From: Micromonospora peucetia
GTDB taxonomy: Bacteria > Actinomycetota > Actinomycetes > Mycobacteriales > Micromonosporaceae
Direction of reading: 5' to 3'
NCBI RefSeq assembly: GCF_900091625.1
Contig: NZ_FMIC01000002.1
Span: 4,464,001-4,528,000, forward strand
Length of the DNA: 64,000 nucleotides
The notes under the pieces were generated by a model that saw only the letters and a list, made by a program, of their open reading frames with translations, ran no database searches and was not told the DNA's origin. Numbering within the stretch: the stretch's first letter is position 1; each line of letters starts with the position of its first letter. Positions 8,335-17,103 of this stretch are shown in pieces. The position numbers and the translations under genes are program-made.

Positions 8335-9614
8335 AGGTGGCTGACGCGACCGAGCTGACCCAGATGGACCTCGGCCCCGGCCCGCGCTCGATCGAGCTGC
8401 TCGCGACGTTGCGCACGTTCATGGCCGAGCACGTCTACCCCGCCGAGAAGGTGTACGCCGCCGAGCTCGGTGCTGCGGCCCGCGAGAACGGGGGAGTGTC
8501 CCACGTCCTGCCGCCGGTCGTCGAAGAGCTGAAGGCCACGGCGCGCAAGCTGGGTCTGTGGAACCTCTTCCTGCCTGACCTGTCGGGCCTCACCAATCTC
8601 GAGTACGCCTACCTGGCCGAGGAGACCGGACGCTCGCCCTACCTCGCCCCCGAGGCGCTCAACTGTGCCGCGCCGGACACGGGCAACATGGAGCTGCTGC
8701 ACATGTTCGGCACGCCCGAGCAGAAGCGGCAGTGGCTCACACCGTTGCTCGAAGGCACGATGCGCTCCGGTTTCTCGATGACCGAGCCGGACGTGGCCTC
8801 CTCCGACGCACGCAACATCTCCACCTCGATCGTGCGCGACGGCGACGAGTACGTCATCAACGGACGGAAGTGGTGGACGACCGGCGCGGCGGACCCGCGC
8901 TGCGACATCCTCGTGCTGATGGGCAAGACGGACCCGGAGGCGGCCGTCTACCGGCAGCAGTCCATGGTTCTCGTGCCGGTCGACACCTCCGGGGTGACGA
9001 TCGTGCGCTCGCTGCCGATCTTCGGCTACCACGACCAGCATGGCCATTGCGAGATCCGGTTCGACGACGTGCGGGTGCCGGTGACGAACCTGCTTGGCGC
9101 TGAGGGTGACGGCTTCGCGATCGCCCAGGCCCGCCTCGGCCCGGGACGCATCCACCACGCGATGCGCTGCCTCGGCATGGCCGAGCGGGGCCTCGAGCTC
9201 ATGGTGCGCCGGACGATGGCCCGCGAGGCGTTCGGCGGCCCGCTCTCCGAGCAGGGCGTGGTGCGAAACTGGATCGCCGAGTCCCGCATGGAGATCGAGC
9301 AGGCCCGCCTGCTTGTGCTCAAGGCGGCATGGCTCATCGATCGGGTCGGGGCCCAGGGCGCCGCGACCGAGATCGCCGCGATCAAGGTCGTCGCGCCGAG
9401 GGTCGCCCGCAACGTGCTGGACCGTTCGATCCAGGCACACGGCGGCGGTGGGGTCACCGACGACTTCCCGATCGCCCGGATGTGGGCCAGCGCCCGGATC
9501 CTCGGCATCGCCGACGGCCCGGACGAGGTGCACCTGCGCACGGTGGCGCGCACGCAACTACGCCGCTACCGCGACACGGCGCCAACGGACGCCGCCGAGA
9601 CGGGGCGGGGCTGA
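8331..9614 (+). CDS. acyl-CoA dehydrogenase (long form, 427 residues)
   Basis: A 427-residue FAD-dependent acyl-CoA dehydrogenase. Its substrate and FAD segments are visible: GFSMTEPDVASSDARN near residue 145, INGRKWWTTGA near 175, GRIHHAMRCLGMAERGLELM near 265 and QAHGGGGVTDDFP.ARMWASARILGIADGPDEVHL near 375. It resembles the ACAD10/ACAD11 branch more than the short FadE forms that follow. The GTG start overlaps the preceding stop. It should oxidise an acyl-CoA and pass electrons to EtfBA encoded 3 kb downstream. The substrate is probably a steroid ring-opened CoA ester, by context. Confidence 0.9.
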   Translation: MKVADATELTQMDLGPGPRSIELLATLRTFMAEHVYPAEKVYAAELGAAARENGGVSHVLPPVVEELKATARKLGLWNLFLPDLSGLTNLEYAYLAEETGRSPYLAPEALNCAAPDTGNMELLHMFGTPEQKRQWLTPLLEGTMRSGFSMTEPDVASSDARNISTSIVRDGDEYVINGRKWWTTGAADPRCDILVLMGKTDPEAAVYRQQSMVLVPVDTSGVTIVRSLPIFGYHDQHGHCEIRFDDVRVPVTNLLGAEGDGFAIAQARLGPGRIHHAMRCLGMAERGLELMVRRTMAREAFGGPLSEQGVVRNWIAESRMEIEQARLLVLKAAWLIDRVGAQGAATEIAAIKVVAPRVARNVLDRSIQAHGGGGVTDDFPIARMWASARILGIADGPDEVHLRTVARTQLRRYRDTAPTDAAETGRG

Positions 9615-9615
9615 G

Positions 9616-10755
9616 ATGGACCTGACCTGGTCGGCGCAGGACGAGCAGTTCCGTGCGGAGGCCCGCGACTGGCTCGCCGTGAACGTGCCGCGGCAGCCGC
9701 TGCCCTCTGGGGACACCGCGGAGGGCTTCGCCGCACACCTGGAGTGGGAGCGGGCGTTGCACGCGGACCGGTGGTCGGTCGTGTCGTGGCCCAAGGAGTA
9801 CGGCGGCCGCGAGGCTTCGATATGGCAGTGGCTCATCTTCGAGGAGGAGTACTACCGGGCCGGTGCGCCGCAGCGGGTGACCCAGAACGGCATCTTCCTG
9901 CTGGCCCCGACAATCTTCGAGTTCGGCACGAAGGAGCAGCAGGACGTACTGCTGCCGCGGATGGCGGCGGCGCAGGACCTGTGGGCCCAGGGCTGGTCGG
10001 AGCCGGGCGCGGGCAGCGACCTGGCGGGGATCCGATCCCAGGCGGTGCGGGACGAGCAGGCCGGCGGGTGGCGCCTGAGCGGGCAGAAGACCTGGTCGAC
10101 GCGGGGCGCGTTCTGCACCCACCTGTTCGGGTTGTTCCGCAGCGACCCGCAGGCCGAGCGGCATCGGGGACTGACGTACTTCCTTGTGCCGCTGGATACC
10201 CCGGGCGTGACGGTGCGCGGGTTCGACCGGCTCGACGGTGACGAGGGCTTTGCCGACGTGTTCTTCGAGGACGCGTTCGTACCGGACTCGGCGCTTCTTG
10301 GCGGCGTCGACCAGGGCTGGTCGGTCGCGATGTCGACGACCGGGTCGGAGCGGGGCCTGACGCTGCGCTCACCGGGGCGCTTCCTCAAGGCGGCCGACGC
10401 GCTCGTGGCGCTCGCGGGCGAGCGGGCCGGGGCGGCGACCGATCTGCTCCGCGACCGTGTGGCGCGCTCGTGGATGCAGGCGCACGCCTACCAGCAGTTC
10501 ACGCTCGCGCAGGTCACCAACCTCGTCGAGGGCCGCCCGGTCGGTGCGCGTTCGAGCCTCAACAAGGTCTTCTGGTCCGAGTTGGACATCGCGTTGCACG
10601 AGACGGCGCTGGAACTGCTCGGTCCGGACGCGCTTGTCGACGGTCCCTGGACCCGCGGCTACCAGTTTTCGCTGTCGGGCCCGATCTATGCGGGCACCAA
10701 CGAGATCCAGCGCAACATCATCGCCGAGCGCGTGCTCGGTCTGCCGAGGAGGTGA
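9616..10755 (+). CDS. acyl-CoA dehydrogenase, FadE31/FadE30-like subunit
   Basis: A 379-residue ACAD with WSEPGAGSDLAGIRSQA near residue 130, LSGQKTWSTRGAFC near 155, and the C-terminal GPIYAGTNEIQRNIIAERVLGLPR where the FAD of the partner is bound. The ATG follows the previous stop after one base. It is followed after 6 bases by a second, shorter ACAD. Such a long-plus-short pair matches the alpha2beta2 steroid dehydrogenases of actinobacteria (FadE31-FadE32 type). It is predicted to introduce a double bond into a polycyclic or ring-opened CoA substrate. Which FadE it corresponds to is not certain. Confidence 0.88.
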   Translation: MDLTWSAQDEQFRAEARDWLAVNVPRQPLPSGDTAEGFAAHLEWERALHADRWSVVSWPKEYGGREASIWQWLIFEEEYYRAGAPQRVTQNGIFLLAPTIFEFGTKEQQDVLLPRMAAAQDLWAQGWSEPGAGSDLAGIRSQAVRDEQAGGWRLSGQKTWSTRGAFCTHLFGLFRSDPQAERHRGLTYFLVPLDTPGVTVRGFDRLDGDEGFADVFFEDAFVPDSALLGGVDQGWSVAMSTTGSERGLTLRSPGRFLKAADALVALAGERAGAATDLLRDRVARSWMQAHAYQQFTLAQVTNLVEGRPVGARSSLNKVFWSELDIALHETALELLGPDALVDGPWTRGYQFSLSGPIYAGTNEIQRNIIAERVLGLPRR

Positions 10756-10761
10756 CCAGGC

Positions 10762-11778
10762 GTGCGTTTCGCTCCGAGTGACGAACAGCGTGAGCTCGAG
10801 GCGGTCGTCCGTCAGGTGCTCACCGACCGGTGCCCGCCGGAGACGGTGCGCGCCGGAGCCGGGTCGGCGCAGGTGGCCTCGCTGGCCGAGAGCCTGGCCG
10901 GCCTCGGCGTGGCGGGGCTGCTCGTGGCCGAGGACGACGGAGGGCTGGGCCTGGACGAGAACCATCTCGTGTCGGTCTTCGAGCAGATCGGATATGCCGC
11001 GGCCCCGTTGCCGCTCACGGCGACCCTGGCGGTTGCTCCGGCGGTGCTTGCCTCGGGCGCCCCGGACCTGCTGGCGAGCCTTGTCGAGGGGTCTCTCACG
11101 GTCGGTGCCGACCCTGCGGTGACCGGGCGGGTCTCGTTCGGTTCCGGTGTCGACCTGGTGCTGAGCGGCGGCTTCGGCGGGACCGGGCGCATCGAGGTTC
11201 TCGACGTGTCCGAGGCGACGGCCTCGGCGTCGCCGTCGGTGGACTTCGCGCTGGACCTGACCGAGTACGCGGACGCGCGGCTCGTGGCGACCGTGGACGA
11301 CCCGCAGGTGGTGAGGCTGGCATGGGAGCGGGGAGTGTTGGCGGCCTCGGCCGAGCTCATCGGGCTGTCCCGACGGATGCTCGACCTCGCGGTCGAGCAC
11401 GTGCGCACCAGAGAGCAGTTCGGGGTGCCGGTCGGCAGCTTCCAAGCGGTCAAGCATCACCTCGCCACGGCGCTGCTGCAACTGGAGTTCGCCGCCCCGG
11501 TGGTGGCGACGGCCGGGTTCGAGCTGGCCGCGGGCGTCCCGGGCCGGCTGCGCTCACTGGCGACCGCCAAGGCGTTGGCGTCCGAGGCGGCGCACGTCGT
11601 GGGCCGGGCCGCTCTGCAGTGCCACGGCGCGATCGGGTACACGACCGAGTACGACCTGCAGCTGTTCCTCAAGCGGTCGTGGGCTCTGGAATCGTCGTGG
11701 GGCAGCTCCGCCTGGCATCGGGCTGCTCTGCTGGCGGACCTCGGTGTCGGCCTGACCGGCGCGCGTCCCGCGTCCTGA
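10762..11778 (+). CDS. acyl-CoA dehydrogenase, short partner subunit (FadE32/33-like)
   Basis: A 338-residue divergent ACAD, beginning at a GTG. It has the typical opening FAPSDEQRELEAVVRQVL, the RTREQFGVPVGSFQAVKHHLA helix near residue 215 and ALQCHGAIGYTTEYDLQLFLKRSWALESSWG near 290. It is shorter than the upstream ACAD, and only one of the two subunits in such heteromers usually carries a complete active site. It probably completes a heterotetramer with the product of the preceding gene. Confidence 0.87.
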   Translation: MRFAPSDEQRELEAVVRQVLTDRCPPETVRAGAGSAQVASLAESLAGLGVAGLLVAEDDGGLGLDENHLVSVFEQIGYAAAPLPLTATLAVAPAVLASGAPDLLASLVEGSLTVGADPAVTGRVSFGSGVDLVLSGGFGGTGRIEVLDVSEATASASPSVDFALDLTEYADARLVATVDDPQVVRLAWERGVLAASAELIGLSRRMLDLAVEHVRTREQFGVPVGSFQAVKHHLATALLQLEFAAPVVATAGFELAAGVPGRLRSLATAKALASEAAHVVGRAALQCHGAIGYTTEYDLQLFLKRSWALESSWGSSAWHRAALLADLGVGLTGARPAS

Positions 11779-11862
11779 CCGCTTGCCCGCAGGCACTCGA
11801 TGGTGCCTCACCGGCGGCCCATGACCCTCACGACGTACACCCCCGGCGAGAAGGAGATGCAG

Positions 11863-12744
11863 ATGAGCGAGACCAGCGGCGCGGCCCCGCACGACGCGGC
11901 GGTGGAGGTCGTCCGGTACGAGACGCGGGGGCCGGTGGCCGTCGTGACGATGAATCGGCCCGAGTACCGCAACGCGCAGAACTCCACGATGACCTATGCC
12001 CTCGACGACGCGTTCTACCGCGCAGCCGCCGACGACGAGGTGAAGGTCATCGTCCTGGCAGGTGCGGGGAAGCACTTCTCGGCCGGCCACGACATCGGCA
12101 CGCCGGGTCGTGACATCGACTCGTCGTTCGACCGGCGTGCCGGCCTGTGGTGGGACCATGTCGGAAAGGCCGGGGTGGACAGCCGGTTCGCCCGCGAGTC
12201 CGAGGTCTACCTCGGGATGTGCCGCCGCTGGCGCGAGCTGCCCAAGCCGATGATCGCCATGGTGCAGGGAGCGTGTGTCGCCGGTGGCCTCATGCTCGCC
12301 TGGTCATGCGACCTGATCGTTGCTTCGGACGACGCGTTCTTCGCCGACCCGGTCGTGCGCATGGGGATCCCCGGGGTCGAGTACTTCGCCCACCCGTGGG
12401 TGCTGGGCCCGCGGTTCGCCAAGGAGTTCCTCTTCACCGGCGACCGGATGCCGGCGGCGCGCGCGGCCGAGCTCGGCATGGTCAACCGGGTCGTCGCCAG
12501 GGACGATCTCGAGGCGGAGGTCATGGGGCTCGCCACCCGGATCGCACAGATGCCGCGTCTGGGTCTTGCGCTGACCAAGAAGGCGGTCAACCAGGCCGAG
12601 GACCTCATGGGCCTGCGGGATGGGATGGATTCGGTGTTCGGGCTGCACCACGCGGCCCACGCGCACAACGCCGAGGTGGGCAGTGATCCCCTCGGTGGCC
12701 AGGACGCCCGGAGCATGCGTGACGCCGCGAGAAGGGGAGAGTGA
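11863..12744 (+). CDS. enoyl-CoA hydratase (crotonase), 293 residues
   Basis: A crotonase with VVTMNRPEYRNAQNSTM near residue 25, GKHFSAGHDIGTPGRD near 65 and VQGACVAGGLMLAWSCDLIVASDDAFFADPVVRMG near 135. The insertion between the two oxyanion segments (the WWDH...LGMCRRWRELPKP stretch) makes it longer than EchA20. The ATG at 11863 is preferred over the one 6 bases upstream because an AAGGAG site sits 6 bases ahead of it. It is probably the last gene of the ipdA transcript, with an 84-base gap before it. It likely handles a beta-oxidation step of the opened steroid chain. Confidence 0.87.
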   Translation: MSETSGAAPHDAAVEVVRYETRGPVAVVTMNRPEYRNAQNSTMTYALDDAFYRAAADDEVKVIVLAGAGKHFSAGHDIGTPGRDIDSSFDRRAGLWWDHVGKAGVDSRFARESEVYLGMCRRWRELPKPMIAMVQGACVAGGLMLAWSCDLIVASDDAFFADPVVRMGIPGVEYFAHPWVLGPRFAKEFLFTGDRMPAARAAELGMVNRVVARDDLEAEVMGLATRIAQMPRLGLALTKKAVNQAEDLMGLRDGMDSVFGLHHAAHAHNAEVGSDPLGGQDARSMRDAARRGE

Positions 12745-12875
12745 TCCTGCCGTACGCCACCGCGACGGCGGCCTTTCCCGTGAGGACTGGTTAGGAGCGC
12801 TGCCCCGGGCAGGCCGCCAAAATGCATGCCATCTTTGAAACGATCTCTAACTAGGAGAAGGGTCGTCGAAGCGCG

Positions 12876-13655
12876 ATGAACATCGTCGTACTCGTCAAGC
12901 AGGTGCCTGATTCGGGCGCGGACCGCAGCCTGCGTAGTGACGACAACACTGTCGACCGCGGTTCGGCGAGCAACGTCATCAACGAGATGGATGAGTACGC
13001 CATCGAGGAGGCGTTGAAGATCAAGGAGGCGCACGGGGGTGAGGTGACCGTTCTGACGATGGGTCCGGAGCGGGCGACCGAGTCGATCCGTAAGGCGCTG
13101 TCCATGGGTCCGGACAAGGCCGTGCACGTGTTGGACGATGCCCTGCACGGGTCGTGTGCGGTGGCGACGTCGAAGGTGCTGGCTGCCGCGCTCGGTCAGC
13201 TCAACGCCGATCTGGTGTTGTGTGGCACGGAGTCGACCGACGGTCGGGTGCAGGTCATTCCGCACATGGTCGCCGAGCGGTTGGGTGTTGCGGCGTTGAC
13301 CGGTGCCCGCAAGCTCACCGTCGACGGCTCGACGTTGACCGTCGAGCGGCAGACGGAGGAGGGCTACGAGGTGGTCACCGCTACCGCCCCTGCTGTGGTC
13401 TCCGTGTGGGACACCATCAACGAGCCGCGTTACCCGTCGTTCAAGGGCATCATGGCGGCGAAGAAGAAGCCGGTGCAGACGTTGTCCCTGGCTGACCTGG
13501 GTGTGGCTCCGGCCGAGGTGGGTTTCGAGGGCGCGACCAGCACCGTGCTGGAGCACACCAGGCGTCCGCCGCGTTCCGGTGGGGCGAAGGTCACCGATGA
13601 GGGCGATGGCGGCGTGAAGCTGGTCGAGTTCCTCGCTACCGAGAAGTTTGTGTGA
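12876..13655 (+). CDS. etfB: electron transfer flavoprotein beta subunit
   Basis: A 259-residue EtfB that begins NIVVLVKQVPDSGAD and carries the AMP-binding loop region DGRVQVIPHMVAE and the signature VERQTEEGYEVVTATAPAVVSV. With EtfA it shuttles electrons from acyl-CoA dehydrogenases to ETF:quinone oxidoreductase. The 131-base gap upstream is AT-richer than its surroundings and may hold a separate promoter. Codon use differs from the steroid genes: TTG Leu and GGT/GTT/CGT codons are frequent. Confidence 0.95.
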   Translation: MNIVVLVKQVPDSGADRSLRSDDNTVDRGSASNVINEMDEYAIEEALKIKEAHGGEVTVLTMGPERATESIRKALSMGPDKAVHVLDDALHGSCAVATSKVLAAALGQLNADLVLCGTESTDGRVQVIPHMVAERLGVAALTGARKLTVDGSTLTVERQTEEGYEVVTATAPAVVSVWDTINEPRYPSFKGIMAAKKKPVQTLSLADLGVAPAEVGFEGATSTVLEHTRRPPRSGGAKVTDEGDGGVKLVEFLATEKFV

Positions 13656-13666
13656 GGGGTCTGGAC

Positions 13667-14626
13667 ATGTCTGAGGTTCTCGTCGTCGTCGAAGCTACTC
13701 GTGAGTTCGGCGTCAAGAAGGTCACCCTGGAGATGCTCACCCTCGCCCGTGAGTTGGGCGCCCCGAGTGCGGTTGTGCTCGGTGGTCCCGGCGCCGCCGA
13801 GGCGTTGAGCGCCAGGCTGGGTGAGTACGGTGCGGAGAAGATCTACGCGGCCGAGAGTGAGGAGATTGACGGCTATCTGGTGGCCCCGAAGGCGACTGTG
13901 CTGGCCGGGTTGGTCTCGCGGGTGCAGCCGGCCGCCGTGTTGTTGGCGTCGTCGCAGGAGGGCAAGGAGATCGCCGCCCGGCTGGCCGTCAAGTTGGACA
14001 ACGGCATCCTGACTGACGTGGTCGGTCTGGGTGCCGATGGCATCGCCACCCAGGTGGCGTTTGCCGGTTCTGCGATCGTCAAGTCCAAGGTCAGCCGTGG
14101 TCTGCCGTTGGTGACTGTCCGGCCGAACTCGGTCAACCCGATCCCGGTGGCGGCCAGCCCGGTTGTTGAGCAGTTGACCGTCGCGGTCACGGACACCGAC
14201 AAGTTGGCCAGGGTCGTCGAGCGGGTTGCCGAGCAGAAGGGTTCCCGTCCGGAGTTGACCGAGGCGGGTGTGGTCGTCTCGGGTGGTCGGGGTGTGGGTA
14301 ACGCCGACAACTTCAAGCTGGTCGAGGAGTTGGCGGACCTGCTGGGCGGTGCGGTGGGCGCGTCGCGTGCTGCGGTGGACTCGGGTTACTACCCGCACCA
14401 GTTCCAGGTGGGTCAGACCGGTAAGACGGTGTCTCCGCAGCTCTATGTGGCGCTGGGTATTTCGGGTGCGATTCAGCACCGGGCCGGTATGCAGACCTCG
14501 AAGACCATCGTGGCGGTCAACAAGGACGGTGAGGCGCCGATCTTCGAGTTGGCCGACTTCGGTGTGGTGGGCGACCTGTTCAAGATCGTCCCGCAGGCCG
14601 CAGACGAGATCCGCAAGCGCAAGTGA
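13667..14626 (+). CDS. etfA: electron transfer flavoprotein alpha subunit
   Basis: A 319-residue EtfA starting at ATG 13667 (MSEVLVVVEATREFGVKKVTLEML). The C-terminal FAD domain is intact: SGGRGVGNADNFKLVEELA near residue 205, YPHQFQVGQTGKTVSPQLY near 243, LGISGAIQHRAGMQTSKTIVAVNKD and IFELADFGVVGDLFKIVP. It lies 11 bases after etfB and shares its TTG/GGT-rich codon use. The pair supplies the electron sink for the three ACADs upstream. Confidence 0.95.
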   Translation: MSEVLVVVEATREFGVKKVTLEMLTLARELGAPSAVVLGGPGAAEALSARLGEYGAEKIYAAESEEIDGYLVAPKATVLAGLVSRVQPAAVLLASSQEGKEIAARLAVKLDNGILTDVVGLGADGIATQVAFAGSAIVKSKVSRGLPLVTVRPNSVNPIPVAASPVVEQLTVAVTDTDKLARVVERVAEQKGSRPELTEAGVVVSGGRGVGNADNFKLVEELADLLGGAVGASRAAVDSGYYPHQFQVGQTGKTVSPQLYVALGISGAIQHRAGMQTSKTIVAVNKDGEAPIFELADFGVVGDLFKIVPQAADEIRKRK

Positions 14627-14676
14627 CACGGTAGTGTCGATCATGCATACGGGCGGAGGGTGGCGGAGAACGACGG

Positions 14677-15087
14677 ATGGCAGGAGCAGTGGCAATACGG
14701 GGCGGCGGCGAGACGCGCTCGTTCCTGGCCGTCGACGAGCCGGCGCTGGGATCGGTCGACGCCACGGCTACCCGCCTGCTCGGCTCGTTCGACCCCTTCC
14801 TCCAAGCCAAGGACCGAGCGATGCTGGTGCCGGGCGCGGTCCAGGCCAGGGAGTTGTGGCCAGTGCTGGGTCGCCCCGGCGCCGTCCTGGCCGGCGGTGG
14901 GCTGGTCGACACCTGGCGTCCCCCCAAGTCCGGCAGGACGTTGAAAGTCGTTGTTGATCCGTGGCAGAAGCTGCCCGCGACCACGCGTAACGAAATCGTC
15001 GAACAAGCTGAACGCCTTGCCGCGTACCGCGCTGGTTCCCTCGCCGGCGTCGAGTTCACCACCCGGGGCCTCGTCATGCAGCCTTGA
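14677..15087 (+). pseudogene. 5'-truncated winged-helix (AlkZ/HTH_42-like) gene remnant
   Basis: A 136-codon frame encodes only the C-terminal part of a winged helix DNA-binding protein of the AlkZ/YcaQ-related HTH_42 family. The recognisable run is LLGSFDPFLQAKDRAMLVPGAV, ELWPVLGRPGAVLAGGGLVDTWRP and the C-terminal EQAERLAAYRAG. Family members are usually near 350-400 residues, so roughly two thirds at the N terminus are missing, and etfA ends only 50 bases upstream. A truncation by recombination at this boundary is the simplest explanation; a functional short protein is less likely. Confidence 0.6.
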
Positions 15088-15678
15088 ACGGGTGATCGGT
15101 GTTCGGTGCGGCGGTGGTGGACGTCCGAGTCGGCCTGCGGGTGGAAGGGTCGTACGACGCTGTCGAGCTGAGTCGTTTGCGACATCAGACGGTGTCCGAG
15201 CCACCGGGTGGGACCAGACGGCCCTGAATCGTCTGCGACATCAGCTCGACAGGCCCGGCGCGGAGAACCTCCGCCGGCCGGCACCGTGGCGGATCTCGGC
15301 GCTCATCGCGACTCCCGGATCCCGATCGGGGCATGCTGGTTACGCCAGAACAGTCGATTACCCGGTCAAACATTCAAAATCGAGGCACTAGCGAATGACA
15401 TGCCCGGCAGAGTGCCGCAGCCTTCCGGAGTCGTGGTCGTTGACCCCGCGCGCTTTCTGCGAGGCCTTGCGGAGGGCCGGGGTGCGTTACGCGCTGGCTA
15501 CGAGTCACCCGACACAGCGGCCGCCGGATCTGGCGACGGCAGGAGCGGACGTTGCCTCCGGCCTTGCGGCGCTACCTCGCGGCTGGGCCTGACCTGCTAC
15601 TGGGCGGCGGACCACCTGTTCTCCGACGCGGCGGCCGGCATCTCCGGCCAGGTAGTGCCCGGGGGCCGGCGGAGTGGG
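15088..15678. other. gene-free stretch with mobile-element-like repeats
   Basis: About 590 bases without a convincing coding frame: the open frames here have no recognisable domain, poor codon bias and no ribosome sites. The left third contains the compound repeat described at 15160-15252. The rest shows nothing I can name. It looks like decayed sequence between the truncated AlkZ-like gene and kstR2. Confidence 0.5.
15160..15252. repeat. compound direct and inverted repeat
   Basis: A perfect 12-base inverted repeat, CTGTCGAGCTGA at 15160-15171 and its complement at 15241-15252, brackets 69 bases. Inside and overlapping it, a 21-base direct repeat (CTGAGTCGTTTGCGACATCA at 15168, CTGAATCGTCTGCGACATCA at 15224) occurs twice with two mismatches. 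Such nested repeats are common at insertion-sequence ends, and the TGCGACATCAG core faintly resembles IS481-type ends, but no transposase frame is adjacent. Confidence 0.5.
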
Positions 15679-16275
15679 TCAGTTCTTGGCCCGGTTGGTC
15701 AGGCCGTCCACGAAGAGCGAGGTGCAGTCCTCGGCGAGGCTGGAGATGGGGTGGTCGGCGCTGGGCTTGAACCACCGTACGGACAGCCACACCGCATCCC
15801 GCATCAGCCGGTAGAGGATCTTCGGGTCGACGTCGGCACGGAAGGTGCCCTCGGCGATGCCAGCCTCGATGACGGTGAGCCAGGCATTCTGCACCTGCCG
15901 GCCGGCGTTGCGGAGGTAGCCGAACCGGTCGAACTGCAACAGGTAGTTGACGTCGTTCTGGTAGATCTCCGTGGCGTGTGGGTGTTCCTCGACGACCTTC
16001 AGGGAGGCCACGACCAGGTCGTGCAGGCGTCGGCGGGCGTCGGTCTCCTGTGCCAGGACCTGCGCGTACCGGTGCTGGAGATCCTTGAGGAAGGAGGAGA
16101 CGATCTCGTCGACCATCGACTCCTTCGAGTCAAAGTGGTGGTAGAGGCTGCCGGAGAGGATGCCGACGTCGTCGGCGATCTGTCGGACCGTGGTCGCGGC
16201 CACCCCCTTGCTCGCGAACAGGGTGGCGGCGCTGTCGAGGATCGCCTCGCGCCGTACTCCAGGCTCTCGCGCCAT
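15679..16275 (-). CDS. kstR2: KstR2-like TetR repressor of steroid ring C/D catabolism
   Basis: A 198-residue TetR-family regulator. The N-terminal HTH reads AATTVRQIADDVGILSGSLYHHFDSKESMVDEI (residues about 28-60), nearly identical in layout to mycobacterial KstR2. The ligand domain retains TEIYQNDVNYL, FRADVDPK and WLSVRWFKP. KstR2 is released from DNA by HIP-CoA. The ATG at 16275 fits the family N terminus; an in-frame ATG at 16371 would add 32 unconserved residues. A perfect KstR2 box lies upstream at 16413-16426, consistent with autoregulation, and another controls ipdA. Confidence 0.9.
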   Translation of the reverse strand: MAREPGVRREAILDSAATLFASKGVAATTVRQIADDVGILSGSLYHHFDSKESMVDEIVSSFLKDLQHRYAQVLAQETDARRRLHDLVVASLKVVEEHPHATEIYQNDVNYLLQFDRFGYLRNAGRQVQNAWLTVIEAGIAEGTFRADVDPKILYRLMRDAVWLSVRWFKPSADHPISSLAEDCTSLFVDGLTNRAKN

Positions 16276-16412
16276 GTTTTCTCGCAGACAGACTCGACGG
16301 AACAGGGTCTTGGTCGTTGGCCGTCCGAAGGGGCTTCCCGCCGGACGGCCTCCGGAGTGTACCGGCGGCATCGATAGGTCGTGCTATTCCAGGATCCAGG
16401 ATAGCGTAACCA

Positions 16413-16426
16413 ATCAAGCGCTTGGT
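16413..16426. promoter_or_regulatory. KstR2 operator upstream of kstR2
   Basis: ATCAAGCGCTTGGT matches AnCAAGnnCTTGnT at every defined position. It is 137 bases upstream of the chosen kstR2 start and lies in a locally AT-richer stretch (TTGGTAAATTTACC follows), which may contain the promoter. It supports autoregulation of the repressor. Confidence 0.8.
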
Positions 16427-16779
16427 AAATTTACCGCGCACGGCCCCGGATATCGAGTTACCCTGATCCAGGCGGCCGCCTGCGGGCCGGCCGCGGACGG
16501 CCGGGTGCGCCGGCGGCGAGAAAGCGGCGATGGCTGACAAGCCGGTCGTCAGGCTGTCGTAACCAACGAGTCCGACACGGTCGGCGAGCGGGATGGCTCC
16601 GACAAGGCGCAATCCCCGTGGGGTATTGACCCATGTCGACCATCGGACGCCAGCATCCGTGCGAGGTCACGGGAGCCAACAACTGTGGTAGCTCCCGATG
16701 CGTATCTCCTCGACCAGTGCGGGTTCGATTGATGGGCGCCCGAGCCGGTGGGGATACGTCCAACGGCGGGCGGCCAACC

Positions 16780-17000
16780 GTAGATGCCGGTGGCATGGTC
16801 CCGGACCGGGACCATCGGGCCGTAGTTCGGGCTGTGTGGGCGGCGGGCACTGCGCTCGTCGGGAGTGGCCTGCGCGGACCGCGCGGCGAGCGCGTCCAGG
16901 GGGCCAGCGCCGTGACGCCGGCGACGGCGGCTGCCCCGCCGAGCAGGGCGGGGCGGTCCAGGCCGGACGGCGACGGGGGCGGGGTATCCGGTGGGGCCAT
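16780..17000 (-). pseudogene. degraded PhoX-like (DUF839) phosphatase, N-terminal remnant
   Basis: From an ATG at 17000 one frame gives a Tat-signal-like start, SGLDRPALLGGAAAVAGVTAL, with the usual twin Arg reduced to RP. The neighbouring frame then gives SPNYGPMVPVRDHATG at about 16786-16833, which resembles the opening of mature PhoX-family phosphatases (GYGPL.PVRD.TTGL). A frameshift separates the two pieces and no further homologous sequence follows. I read this as the relic of a secreted phosphatase gene. The stretch 16427-16780 shows nothing else I can identify. Confidence 0.4.
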
Positions 17001-17103
17001 GAGCGAGATGAGCCTTGGCCCGGGAGTAATCCCAGGCCAAGGCCGTTCGCTACCCCAGGTACGTGGTCACGTGCGTGGGCCTTCGGAGCGCCGTCGCAAC
17101 GCG

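Noticed and set aside
15208..16377. 389-codon plus-strand frame across the kstR2 region
   Set aside because: The TetR frame on the minus strand has a clear HTH and operator; the plus frame is its antisense.
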